From Acidobacteriota bacterium (GTDB lineage Bacteria; Acidobacteriota; Terriglobia; UBA7540), in assembly GCA_021789565.1 (NCBI GenBank), contig JAJYJL010000028.1, positions 1-17,964 of the forward strand: a stretch of DNA of 17,964 bases, read 5' to 3'. Within the stretch, counting starts at the first letter, position 1. Each line of letters begins with the position of its first letter. Shown piece after piece: positions 1 through 7,850 of the stretch. The notes below the pieces were generated by a model. It saw only the letters and a program-made list of their open reading frames with translations. It was not told the origin of the DNA and searched no databases. A program made the position numbers and the translations under genes.

Positions 1-213
1 TAATACGGCCGTGTTGCGAAAGTCAAGTTTAGCCGCAGATTTCCGATGAAAGTTAATAGCCTCCGGGAAAGCCGGGCAGTAGTGCGACTTTAGAGCGAGC
101 GCGGAATTTTCGCCTGGAATGAACTGGCACAAAACCCGATGAAGAACGGGTGTCCCACGTTGAACGGGACTCGGTGGCCTGAATCTTTATCAATCCAGAC
201 GATGACTTAACCA
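1..213. other. Upstream region of pilB, no gene seen
   Basis: No coding region is supported here, and an in-frame TAA at 208-210 closes the pilB frame just upstream. The stretch holds small inverted repeats: CCCG at 135-138 with CGGG at 147-150, and GTCCC at 152-156 with GGGAC at 166-170. The word GAACGGG occurs at 144-150 and again at 162-168. A TGGCAC at 125-130 resembles a sigma-54 -24 element. The leader of the pilB operon is the likely content, but the window edge cuts off whatever lies further upstream. Confidence 0.4.
125..140 (+). promoter_or_regulatory. Weak sigma-54-like promoter upstream of pilB
   Basis: TGGCAC at 125-130 is a perfect -24 element. Ten bases after its GG, where GC is expected, the sequence reads GA at 138-139, so the -12 element is imperfect. 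PilR further along in this cluster would be the natural activator. Because the -12 GC is the most conserved part of these promoters, this is only a candidate. Confidence 0.22.
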
Positions 214-2001
214 GTGGCCATGGGAAATCAACCGGCAGCAGACGTTTCGGAAAGCCTGCGCGGATACGGGATGTCCGGGAAGTTAGGCGAACTCCTCATA
301 CGGGAAAACCTGATTAACCAGTCCCAGCTTGAGCAGGCCCTGGAACATCAGAAGAAGCAGGGGTGCAGGCTGGGTAGCAGTGTGGCGCAACTGGGTTTCC
401 TGTCCTCCGAGCAGATCACCACCGTCCTTTCGCGGCAATATGGCATTCCGTGCATCAACCTTCAGTATTTTGAAGCCGATCCCAGCGTGACCCGGCTGAT
501 TCCGATGGAGACCGCGCTCAAGTACCAGGTGGTGCCTCTCAGCCGGGTGGGATCATCTCTGACTCTTGCCATGGCAGACCCCGCCAACGTCTACGCCATG
601 GACGATATCAAGTTCATGACCGGCTTTAACATTGAGCCTGTCGTGGCTTCTGAGATGTCCATTGCGGAAGCTATCAAGAAAAATTACGGCTCGATCGAGG
701 AGCATGACCGGAAGAAAGAAATTGAAGATCTGGTCAGCTTTATCGACGACGGGCAGGCCGGCAGCGTGGAACTGGAGGCGGAGGACGACTCCACCCTGAA
801 CCTGGCCGCGCTGGAAAGGGCAGCCGAGGAAGCGCCGGTTATCAGGCTGGTGAATTACATCCTGGCGGACGCCCTCGAGCGCGGCGCCAGTGATATTCAC
901 CTGGAACCTTATGAAAAAGAATATCGTGTCCGCTACCGTATTGACGGCGTCTTGCAGAACGTGATGCAGCCTCCCGTCAAGCTGCGAGATGCCATGATCA
1001 GCCGGATCAAAATCATGTCCAAGCTCGACATCTCAGAAAAACGGCTGCCTCAGGACGGCCGCATCATGGTCCGGATGGTCCACAAGAACCGGAAGAAACA
1101 ACTCGACTTCCGTGTTTCGGTGCTTCCCACCCTTCATGGCGAAAAGATCGTTATGCGGCTGCTCGACAAGGAGAACCTGCGCCTGGATATGACCCGTCTG
1201 GGGTTTGAGAAGGAGCCTCTCGAAAGGTTCCAGCGGGCCATCTTCAAGCCTTATGGGATGGTTCTGGTGACGGGGCCTACCGGCAGCGGCAAGACCAATA
1301 CTCTTTATTCTTCCATCGCCCAACTGAACAAGCCCGATATCAACATTATGACTGCTGAGGACCCGGTGGAATTCCAACTCCCGGGAATCAACCAGGTCCA
1401 GATGAAAGAGCAGATTGGGCTCAACTTCGCGGCTGCATTGCGGTCATTCCTGCGGCAGGACCCGAATATCATCATGGTGGGGGAGATACGGGATTTTGAA
1501 ACGGCGGAAATCGCCATCAAGGCGGCGCTGACCGGCCATATGGTGCTCTCTACCCTGCATACCAACGACGCCCCGTCCACCATCTCGCGGCTGATGAATA
1601 TGGGCATTGAGCCTTTCCTGGTGGCCACCTCCGTGAATTTGATTTGCGCACAGCGCCTGACCCGCCGCATCTGCCCGGAGTGCAAGGTGGAGGAAAAATG
1701 CCGCCTTCAGGTTCTGGCGGACGCCGGCTTTACTCCTGAAGAGGCCAAGTCTCTCAAAGTCTATCGCGGCCAGGGCTGCCAGAAGTGCAACAACAGAGGA
1801 TACAAGGGCCGGGTGGGGCTTTATGAGGTCCTCGAAGTCACCGACGAACTGCGAGAGTTGATTCTGGTGGGGGCTTCCTCGCTGGAACTCAGAAAGAAAG
1901 CGGTCGAACAGGGAATGATTACCTTGCGGCGAAGCGGCCTGTTGAAGGTTGCTGAAGGAGTGACCACGCTGGAAGAGGTGATTCGCGAAACCGTGCTGTG
2001 A
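214..2001 (+). CDS. pilB: Type IV pilus extension ATPase PilB with MshEN domain
   Basis: This is the cytoplasmic hexameric ATPase that powers pilus extension, 595 aa, close to the usual PilB/GspE length. An MshEN (T2SSE_N) domain spans roughly residues 20-160. It contains two 24-residue motifs at 23-46 and 52-75 separated by exactly five residues, the layout of c-di-GMP-binding MshEN domains. The motor core follows: Walker A GPTGSGKT at 354-361, the His-box region HTND, and Walker B ending in GEIRD with Glu424. A four-cysteine zinc site (C487, C490, C522, C525) is typical of PilB/GspE and absent from PilT. The GTG at 214 is the first start after an in-frame stop. ATG at 220 and ATG at 271 (MSGKLGELL) are also possible, and none has a clear Shine-Dalgarno sequence. 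It heads a pilB-pilT-pilC run. A GspE-type secretion ATPase is the alternative, but the pilT, pilC and pilA neighbours favour PilB. Confidence 0.95.
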   Translation: MAMGNQPAADVSESLRGYGMSGKLGELLIRENLINQSQLEQALEHQKKQGCRLGSSVAQLGFLSSEQITTVLSRQYGIPCINLQYFEADPSVTRLIPMETALKYQVVPLSRVGSSLTLAMADPANVYAMDDIKFMTGFNIEPVVASEMSIAEAIKKNYGSIEEHDRKKEIEDLVSFIDDGQAGSVELEAEDDSTLNLAALERAAEEAPVIRLVNYILADALERGASDIHLEPYEKEYRVRYRIDGVLQNVMQPPVKLRDAMISRIKIMSKLDISEKRLPQDGRIMVRMVHKNRKKQLDFRVSVLPTLHGEKIVMRLLDKENLRLDMTRLGFEKEPLERFQRAIFKPYGMVLVTGPTGSGKTNTLYSSIAQLNKPDINIMTAEDPVEFQLPGINQVQMKEQIGLNFAAALRSFLRQDPNIIMVGEIRDFETAEIAIKAALTGHMVLSTLHTNDAPSTISRLMNMGIEPFLVATSVNLICAQRLTRRICPECKVEEKCRLQVLADAGFTPEEAKSLKVYRGQGCQKCNNRGYKGRVGLYEVLEVTDELRELILVGASSLELRKKAVEQGMITLRRSGLLKVAEGVTTLEEVIRETVL

Positions 2002-2059
2002 TCGGGAAAGAATCGATTGACGCTCCAAACCATGGAGTTGCCAGGGAGGCTGAAGACTG

Positions 2060-3184
2060 ATGTCGATACCACCGCTCAGTGACCTGCTCCGCCGGATGGT
2101 GGATTCCGGAGGTTCCGATCTGCACATCACGACGAATTCGCCGCCACGCATCCGCGTTCATGGAGAACTGAAGCCGTGTGAGGACCTGCCGTTGCTGGGC
2201 CCCGCAGACAGCAAGCAGCTCTGTTACAGCATCCTGACGGACGCGCAGAAGCATCGTTTTGAGGAAAACCTGGAACTCGACTTTTCCTTTGGCATCAAGA
2301 ACATGGCACGCTTCCGGGGCAACCTGTTCCACCAGAGGGGAGCGGTTGCCGGGGTGTTCCGGGTGGTGCCGTTTGAGATCAAAACCTTCGAGCAGTTGGG
2401 ACTGCCCAATATTCTGCGCAAGCTTTGCGAGAAACCGCGCGGGCTGGTTCTGGTGACAGGGCCCACGGGCAGCGGGAAATCCACCACACTGGCGACGATG
2501 CTCGACCTGATCAATTCCACCCGCCACGAGCACATGATTACCATCGAAGACCCCATCGAGTTCGTCCACCCTCACAAGAAGTGCCTGGTGAACCAGCGCG
2601 AAGTGAATTCCGATACCCACTCCTTCGCCAATTCGTTGCGCTCGGCGCTGCGCGAGGACCCTGACGTGGTGCTCATCGGTGAAATGCGCGACCTGGAAAC
2701 CATCGAGGCGGCCCTGCGGATTGCAGAGACGGGCCACCTGACTTTTGGAACGCTGCACACCAATTCCGCTGCTTCCACCATCAACCGCATCATTGACGTT
2801 TTCCCGGCGCACCAGCAGTCGCAGATTCGTGCCCAGCTTTCCATGGTGATGGAGGGCATCCTCTGCCAGGCGCTTCTGCCGCGACGGGACGGCCACGGAC
2901 GAGTGATGGCCATGGAAATTCTGGTTCCCAACGCCGCCATCCGCAATCTGATTCGTGAAGACAAGATTCACCAGATCTATTCCGCGATGCAGACCGGGCA
3001 GGAACGTTATGGCATGCAGACGTTCAACCAGTCGCTCTACACGCTTTATCAGCAAAAACTGATCGATGTGGAGACCGCCCTGAACCGGTCCAGCAACAAG
3101 GATGAGTTGCAGGACATGATGAACCGCGGGGTGCCGGCCGGGCAGGCATACGGTCCTGCCCCGGCCGTTCCTGCGCGGAGATGA
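2060..3184 (+). CDS. pilT: Type IV pilus retraction ATPase PilT
   Basis: This is the cytoplasmic hexameric ATPase that depolymerises the pilus and drives retraction and twitching, 374 aa, close to the family length. Visible motifs are the N-terminal PilT signature GSDLHI at about 18-23, Walker A GPTGSGKS at 134-141, an Asp-box IEDPIE, Walker B LIGEMRD with Glu208, and the His-box GTLHTN. The C-terminal AIRNLI motif at 293-298 is specific to PilT and needed for retraction in studied homologues. There is no four-cysteine zinc site, which separates it from PilB. The last 25 or so residues (Gly/Pro/Ala-rich) are an extension with no motif I recognise. The ATG at 2060 has GGGAGG at 2042-2047, a rather long spacing. 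The gene starts 58 bp after pilB and is probably co-transcribed with it. Confidence 0.96.
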   Translation: MSIPPLSDLLRRMVDSGGSDLHITTNSPPRIRVHGELKPCEDLPLLGPADSKQLCYSILTDAQKHRFEENLELDFSFGIKNMARFRGNLFHQRGAVAGVFRVVPFEIKTFEQLGLPNILRKLCEKPRGLVLVTGPTGSGKSTTLATMLDLINSTRHEHMITIEDPIEFVHPHKKCLVNQREVNSDTHSFANSLRSALREDPDVVLIGEMRDLETIEAALRIAETGHLTFGTLHTNSAASTINRIIDVFPAHQQSQIRAQLSMVMEGILCQALLPRRDGHGRVMAMEILVPNAAIRNLIREDKIHQIYSAMQTGQERYGMQTFNQSLYTLYQQKLIDVETALNRSSNKDELQDMMNRGVPAGQAYGPAPAVPARR

Positions 3185-3266
3185 CAGGCGTCAGATGGCT
3201 AGGCGCTATAGGGAGTAAGAAAAAGGAAGGAGCTGGACGCCAGGCTCGGAACGGAGGCAGCCGGAT

Positions 3267-4478
3267 ATGTCCCAATTTGAATTTCGAGGAACGTCACGTG
3301 CGGGAGAGACGGTCACAGGAGTTCGTGCCGCGCCCACCCGTGAGGCCCTGGATGCCATTTTGCGGAGAGAGTTGATTACCCCACTCAAGATTGTCGAGAA
3401 AGGGCGTGAAATCGCTATTCCCAAGTTCAAGTGGGGAGAAAAGGTGAAGGCCAAAGAATTGGCCGTCTTCACCCGCCAGTTTTCGGTGATGATCGACGCG
3501 GGGCTTCCTCTGGTGCAATGTCTTGAAATCCTCTCATCACAGCAGGAAAACAAGGCCTTTGCCCGGATGCTGGCTGGCGTCCGTGGCACGGTGGAGGGCG
3601 GCTCCACGCTGGCCGATGCTTTGCGCCAATATCCCAAGGCCTTTGACGATCTTTACACCAACATGGTGGAGTCCGGGGAGAGTGGCGGAATTCTGGACAC
3701 CATTCTTCAGCGCCTGTCCACCTACATCGAGAAGGCGGTCAAGCTGAAGCGGTCCGTGCAGTCGGCCATGATCTATCCCGCGGCTGTGGTGGTGATTGCA
3801 GGGGGCGTCGTGACTTTGCTGTTGTGGAAGGTTGTGCCGATCTTTACCACCCTGTTTGCAGGCCTGGGAGTGGCCCTGCCGCTTCCCACACGGATCGTCA
3901 TCGCCCTCAGCCACTTTGTTGCCAGCTTTGGGCTCCTGCTCATTGTCCTGTTCTTTCTGATGGGCGTGGGGCTCCGGTGGTATTACAGGACCCCCTCCGG
4001 TCGCATGGTGATTGACACGCTGGTCCTGAAACTTCCGGTTCTGGGGGCGGTGATGCGCAAGATTTCGGTGGCAAGGTTTTCCCGAACGCTCGGTACGCTT
4101 ATCACCAGCGGCGTACCCATGCTGGAGGCGATGGACATCACCTCGCGCACCTCGGGAAACGCAGTCATCGAGAAGTCCATATCGCAGGTGCGCAAAGCCA
4201 TTGAGGGCGGCCGGACGATTGTCGATCCGCTGCGCGAGACCGGCGTTTTCCCCAACATGGTGGTCCAGATGATTGGCGTGGGCGAGCACACCGGTTCGCT
4301 GGATTCCATGCTGCAGAAAGTGGCTGATTTCTACGAAGACGAGGTGGATGCCGCGGTGGGCGACCTTCTGACGGCGCTCGAACCGATGATCATTCTCTTC
4401 CTGGGAGTCGTTGTGGGCGGCGTGGTGATTTCGATGTACATGCCGTTGTTCTCACTGATCGGCAAGCTGGCAGGGTAA
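3267..4478 (+). CDS. pilC: Type IV pilus inner-membrane platform protein PilC
   Basis: This polytopic inner-membrane protein (PilC/GspF family, 403 aa, typical length) sits under the growing pilus and couples the PilB and PilT motors to pilin insertion and removal. Two T2SSF domains are visible: residues about 66-190, with motifs TRQFSVMIDAGLPLVQ and ESGESGGILD, and about 268-391, with the matching SRTLGTLITSGVPMLEA and GEHTGSLD. Membrane segments lie at about 168-193, 210-236 and 373-395. The ATG at 3267 is preceded by GGAGG at 3253-3257, nine bases away, a convincing ribosome site. It lies 82 bp after pilT and 144 bp before the preferred pilS start. GspF of a type II secretion system has the same fold, so the PilC name rests on the cluster. 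Confidence 0.95.
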   Translation: MSQFEFRGTSRAGETVTGVRAAPTREALDAILRRELITPLKIVEKGREIAIPKFKWGEKVKAKELAVFTRQFSVMIDAGLPLVQCLEILSSQQENKAFARMLAGVRGTVEGGSTLADALRQYPKAFDDLYTNMVESGESGGILDTILQRLSTYIEKAVKLKRSVQSAMIYPAAVVVIAGGVVTLLLWKVVPIFTTLFAGLGVALPLPTRIVIALSHFVASFGLLLIVLFFLMGVGLRWYYRTPSGRMVIDTLVLKLPVLGAVMRKISVARFSRTLGTLITSGVPMLEAMDITSRTSGNAVIEKSISQVRKAIEGGRTIVDPLRETGVFPNMVVQMIGVGEHTGSLDSMLQKVADFYEDEVDAAVGDLLTALEPMIILFLGVVVGGVVISMYMPLFSLIGKLAG

Positions 4479-4546
4479 TTCTCGATGAAGCCCGCCGATT
4501 TACTTTCCTGATCAACGGAAGGATTCAGCAGGGGACGAGGAACATA

Positions 4547-4552
4547 GGGAGG
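4547..4552 (+). promoter_or_regulatory. Shine-Dalgarno for an alternative, upstream pilS start
   Basis: GGGAGG lies ten bases before GTG 4563, which is in frame with pilS and would add 20 residues. It is the main argument for the longer form of pilS. The added codons include several A/T-rich ones unusual for this genome, and a sigma-70-like promoter overlaps them, which argues against the longer form. Confidence 0.4.
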
Positions 4553-4577
4553 TTGAGCTTCTGTGCGGCAAGGGCTA

Positions 4578-4606
4578 TTGTCCAAAAAGAACTCAATCTC
4601 TATAAT
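4578..4606 (+). promoter_or_regulatory. Sigma-70-type promoter for pilS-pilR
   Basis: TTGTCC at 4578-4583 and a perfect TATAAT at 4601-4606 are separated by exactly 17 bases, in an A/T-rich patch that contrasts with the GC-rich surroundings. Transcription would start near 4613, about ten bases before ATG 4623. This would give pilS-pilR a promoter independent of pilBTC and a very short, nearly leaderless 5' end with no Shine-Dalgarno sequence. Confidence 0.55.
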
Positions 4607-4622
4607 ACTCTTTAGTTCCCCT

Positions 4623-6341
4623 ATGAGATTCACCGGCGAACTCCAAAGCTGGCTTCCCTGGGTCATTAAGATCCGGTTTGCCATCATTACTTTTGTTTTT
4701 GCGATCGATTACGCCATCGAGCAGATCTCACCCAGCCCCGGCGGCGCCCATTCGATTGAATATCTGGGCGGATTTGTCATCCTCTGGTACACCCTGAACC
4801 TCTTTTTCCTGATCTACAACCAGATCAGCCTGGATTACTCTTTGCAGGCCCACCTGCAACTTTTTGCCGACATTTGCATTATTACGGCCATCGTCCATGT
4901 CACGGGCGACCTGGAGAGCAATTATTTTTCTCTCTATCTCGTGGCCATCATACTGGCCGCCATTCTGCTGCCCAGGGCGCGGGTCTTTATGGTTGCCGGG
5001 GTCAGTTTTATCCTGATGGGTGGCCTGCTGGAACTTGCACACCTGCCTGCTCTCTACCCGGGATTCGCCGCGCGGCATCCCGCGGTGGCCGCCCTGTCAA
5101 ACTCTTCCACCGCGGCAGTGGATCTGGGGGCGCTCCAGGTCAAAATACTGGCCAGCCTTTTCGGGTTCTTCGCGGTTGCCTACCTGGCTGGTTTTCTGGC
5201 GGAAACCCTGCGCAAGACCGGCGCGGAGCTTCGCGACCGGAGGGGAGAGGTGGCCAGCCTCCAGGCGGTGAATGAAAACGTGATTCGCAGCATGAGGGAC
5301 GGCCTGGTCACAACGGACCTGGAAGGCGTGGTGACGGAACTGAATCCTGCAGGAGCGGAGATCCTGGGCTGCGGGCGTGATTCCGCTCTGGCGGAACCTA
5401 TTGACAAAATCCTGGGAAGCCTCGGGCCCAGGTCTGAGGAATTTCGCAGCATGGTTTCTGGCCACGGCCGGAAGGAATTGGAGTTCGATCACCCGGCGGG
5501 AGGAAGACGCATTCTTGGCGTGTCGGTTTCGCACCTGGTGATTCCGGAACGCGGGACGGCGGGCTACATTTACAGCGTGCAGGACCTTACGGTCCCAAAG
5601 CGCCTGGAGGCTCAGCTTCGCCTGCGAGAACGCATGGCAACGCTGGGGCGGATGGCCGCCGGCATCGCGCACGAAATCCGCAACCCGCTGGCTTCCATTT
5701 CCGGATCGGCGAGAGTGCTGGAAACCATGGGAGACATCGACGAGGACCAGCGCAAACTGATTGCCATTGTCAGCCGGGAATCGGAGCGTCTGAACAAGCT
5801 TGTTTCCGACTTCCTCCTCTATTCGCGGGAGCAGCGGTTTGAATTCAGCGAAGTGGATGTTGTGGTCCTGATCGAGGAGACGCTGCTCCTGCTCAAGCAC
5901 CGGCCTGACTTTCCGCAAGGCGTCAGTATCGAACGCAATCTGCCTCGATATCCCGTCAGGATTCGGGCGGACGCCGACAAGCTGCGCCAGGTGTTCTGGA
6001 ACGTTTGTGACAATGCCTTGAAAGCCATGAAGTATGGCGGGACGCTCACCGTCGAAGTCCGTGGTTTGCGCCGTGAGGGTGTACGCATCGTTTTTCGTGA
6101 CACCGGAGTGGGCATGGGGCCGTCGCAGATGGAGAAGCTGTTCGAACCTTTCCATCCCGATTTTCCCCAGGGAACAGGACTGGGGCTGGCCATTGTTTAC
6201 CAGATCGTGCAGGGGCACGCCGGCCACATCCAGGTGGAATCCTCTCCCGGCAAAGGTTCGGAGTTCAGTATTGATCTGCCAGTGTCGCCGGCGCCGGAGA
6301 AAATGGAGGAGATCAGAATTCATGCCGGCAGCCCCAATTAA
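4623..6341 (+). CDS. pilS: Sensor histidine kinase PilS
   Basis: This membrane-bound histidine kinase pairs with PilR to control pilin transcription; in studied systems PilS senses pilin in the membrane. Numbered from ATG 4623 (572 aa), about six hydrophobic segments fill residues 10-195, as in PilS. A PAS domain follows at about 215-310, then HisKA with the H-box AAGIAHEIRNPL and phospho-acceptor His350. The HATPase domain has an N-box with Asn460/Asn464, G1 DTGVGM from Asp493, and G2 GTGLGL from Gly517. The upstream GTG 4563 would give 592 aa and has a Shine-Dalgarno sequence. I prefer 4623 because the intervening stretch is A/T-rich and carries a promoter-like sequence. The pilR gene follows after 118 bp. 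The sensor role is inferred from membrane layout and position. Confidence 0.9.
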   Translation: MRFTGELQSWLPWVIKIRFAIITFVFAIDYAIEQISPSPGGAHSIEYLGGFVILWYTLNLFFLIYNQISLDYSLQAHLQLFADICIITAIVHVTGDLESNYFSLYLVAIILAAILLPRARVFMVAGVSFILMGGLLELAHLPALYPGFAARHPAVAALSNSSTAAVDLGALQVKILASLFGFFAVAYLAGFLAETLRKTGAELRDRRGEVASLQAVNENVIRSMRDGLVTTDLEGVVTELNPAGAEILGCGRDSALAEPIDKILGSLGPRSEEFRSMVSGHGRKELEFDHPAGGRRILGVSVSHLVIPERGTAGYIYSVQDLTVPKRLEAQLRLRERMATLGRMAAGIAHEIRNPLASISGSARVLETMGDIDEDQRKLIAIVSRESERLNKLVSDFLLYSREQRFEFSEVDVVVLIEETLLLLKHRPDFPQGVSIERNLPRYPVRIRADADKLRQVFWNVCDNALKAMKYGGTLTVEVRGLRREGVRIVFRDTGVGMGPSQMEKLFEPFHPDFPQGTGLGLAIVYQIVQGHAGHIQVESSPGKGSEFSIDLPVSPAPEKMEEIRIHAGSPN

Positions 6342-6459
6342 ACCACCAGCGGATCCGGCGGCAGCTTTTACATGGAAAGGGCATCGTGAAAGGTGTTCCC
6401 GCCGAGCGCTGTGCGCAGAGGGGCTTTGAAGTGGGGGGCCGGCGGGCGGAAACGGGTCC

Positions 6460-7830
6460 ATGGCAAGAATTCTGGTTGTAGACGACGAAAGGTCCATTTG
6501 CCAGCTTCTGGAGATTACTTTCCGGAAATCGGGACATGTGGTAGAGACGGTCGCCAGCGGCACGGCGGCCAAAAAGAAGATTGAGTCTCAGGTGCATGAT
6601 GTGATCATCGCGGACCTTCGCATGCCTGGTCTGACGGGCATCGAACTGCTTCAACACGCGCGGGCCACCCACAACACTGCCGCTTTTATCCTGATCACTG
6701 CGGTTCCGACCATGCCCACGGCGATTGAGGCGCTGAACCTGGGAGCTTACCGTTACGTCATCAAGACAGACAAGCTTGTGGATGAAATCAGGCTGCTGGT
6801 AGACCATGCACTGGAAGAAATGGCTTTGCATGAGGAAAACGCCCGGCTGAGGAGGGAGATGCTGAGGGTATTTGCCCAGGAGAACATCATCGGCCGCAGT
6901 GGAAAAATTGCTGCCATCCTGGAAATGGTCCGGAGCGTTGCGCCTACGAACAGCACAGTGCTGATTACGGGCGAGAGCGGGACCGGCAAGGAACTGGTGG
7001 CACGCGCCATCCACGAGGCCAGCCAGCGGCGCGATAAGCCTTTCGTCTCCATCAATTGCGGTGCATTCCCCGAGACGCTGCTCGAGAGCGAGCTCTTCGG
7101 CTATTTCAAAGGAGCGTTCACGGGCGCCGACAGCAACCGGAAGGGAATCATCGAGTCCGCCAGCAGCGGGACGCTCTTTCTGGATGAAATCGGTGAAACC
7201 AGCCCCGGCATGCAGGTCAAATTGCTGCGTGTCCTGCAGGAGAGGATGGTACGCCCTCTGGGAGGAACGCGGGACATTCCGGTTGATGTGCGCCTGATTG
7301 CTTCCACCAACCGGGACCTGAAAACCATGGTAGCGGAGAACCAGTTCCGAGAAGACTTCTATTATCGGGTCAGCGTCATTCCTGTTCATGTTCCGCCTCT
7401 GCGCGAACGTCAAGACGATGTCGAACCGTTGGCGCGGCATTTTCTGAAGAAATACTCGCTGGAAATGGGAAAGCCCGCGAAGGACTTTGATCCTCTTGCG
7501 CTTTCCGCCCTGATGCAATATTCATGGCCCGGCAACGTTCGCGAACTTGAAAATGCCATCGAGCATGCCGTGGCGGTGAGCGGAGCATACGATGCCGTTG
7601 TGCGGCTGGAACAGCTTCCGGCAGCTATTCACGGAATAGGTGCGGAAGGGGAGATTCTGGGCGAGATCCCAAAAGAAGGTCTCAATTTTGAGTCGAAGCT
7701 TGCGGAGGTGGAGAAGCGGTATCTGGTGGAGGCCTTGAACCTGGCCGGAGGCGTGCGGAGCCGCGCGGCGGATCTGCTGCATATGAGCTACCGCTCGTTT
7801 CGCCATTATGCCAAGAAGCACGGAGTCTGA
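6460..7830 (+). CDS. pilR: Sigma-54 activator response regulator PilR
   Basis: This is an NtrC-family response regulator of 456 aa that activates sigma-54 promoters, most likely that of pilA. The receiver domain is at 1-120, with acidic pocket D8/D9 and phospho-acceptor Asp52 (IIADLRMPG). The AAA+ domain runs about 140-370, with Walker A GESGTGKE at 171-178, the sigma-54 contact loop GAFTGA at 218-223, and Walker B TLFLDE at 238-243. A Fis-type helix-turn-helix occupies about the last 45 residues ([21 protein letters not shown]). The ATG at 6460 has only a weak G-rich sequence before it. The pairing with pilS, and a sigma-54 promoter before the pilin gene about 2 kb downstream, support the assignment. 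The 118 bp between pilS and pilR show no gene. Confidence 0.94.
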   Translation: MARILVVDDERSICQLLEITFRKSGHVVETVASGTAAKKKIESQVHDVIIADLRMPGLTGIELLQHARATHNTAAFILITAVPTMPTAIEALNLGAYRYVIKTDKLVDEIRLLVDHALEEMALHEENARLRREMLRVFAQENIIGRSGKIAAILEMVRSVAPTNSTVLITGESGTGKELVARAIHEASQRRDKPFVSINCGAFPETLLESELFGYFKGAFTGADSNRKGIIESASSGTLFLDEIGETSPGMQVKLLRVLQERMVRPLGGTRDIPVDVRLIASTNRDLKTMVAENQFREDFYYRVSVIPVHVPPLRERQDDVEPLARHFLKKYSLEMGKPAKDFDPLALSALMQYSWPGNVRELENAIEHAVAVSGAYDAVVRLEQLPAAIHGIGAEGEILGEIPKEGLNFESKLAEVEKRYLVEALNLAGGVRSRAADLLHMSYRSFRHYAKKHGV

Positions 7831-7850
7831 ATGCATCTGGTGCACGCCCA

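Noticed and set aside
30..110. c-di-GMP riboswitch (GEMM-I) upstream of pilB
   Set aside because: I looked for this because such riboswitches occur near pilus genes. The conserved core sequence and tetraloop/receptor layout are not present.
1919..3055. Minus-strand open frame of 378 codons opposite pilT
   Set aside because: The plus strand encodes complete PilT motifs across the same span. The minus-strand product is rich in His, Arg and Gln without recognisable domains.
5097..6572. Long minus-strand open frame (491 codons) opposite pilS
   Set aside because: It lies opposite the HisKA and HATPase domains of pilS, whose motifs are intact, and its own translation shows no family motif. It is a GC-rich shadow frame.
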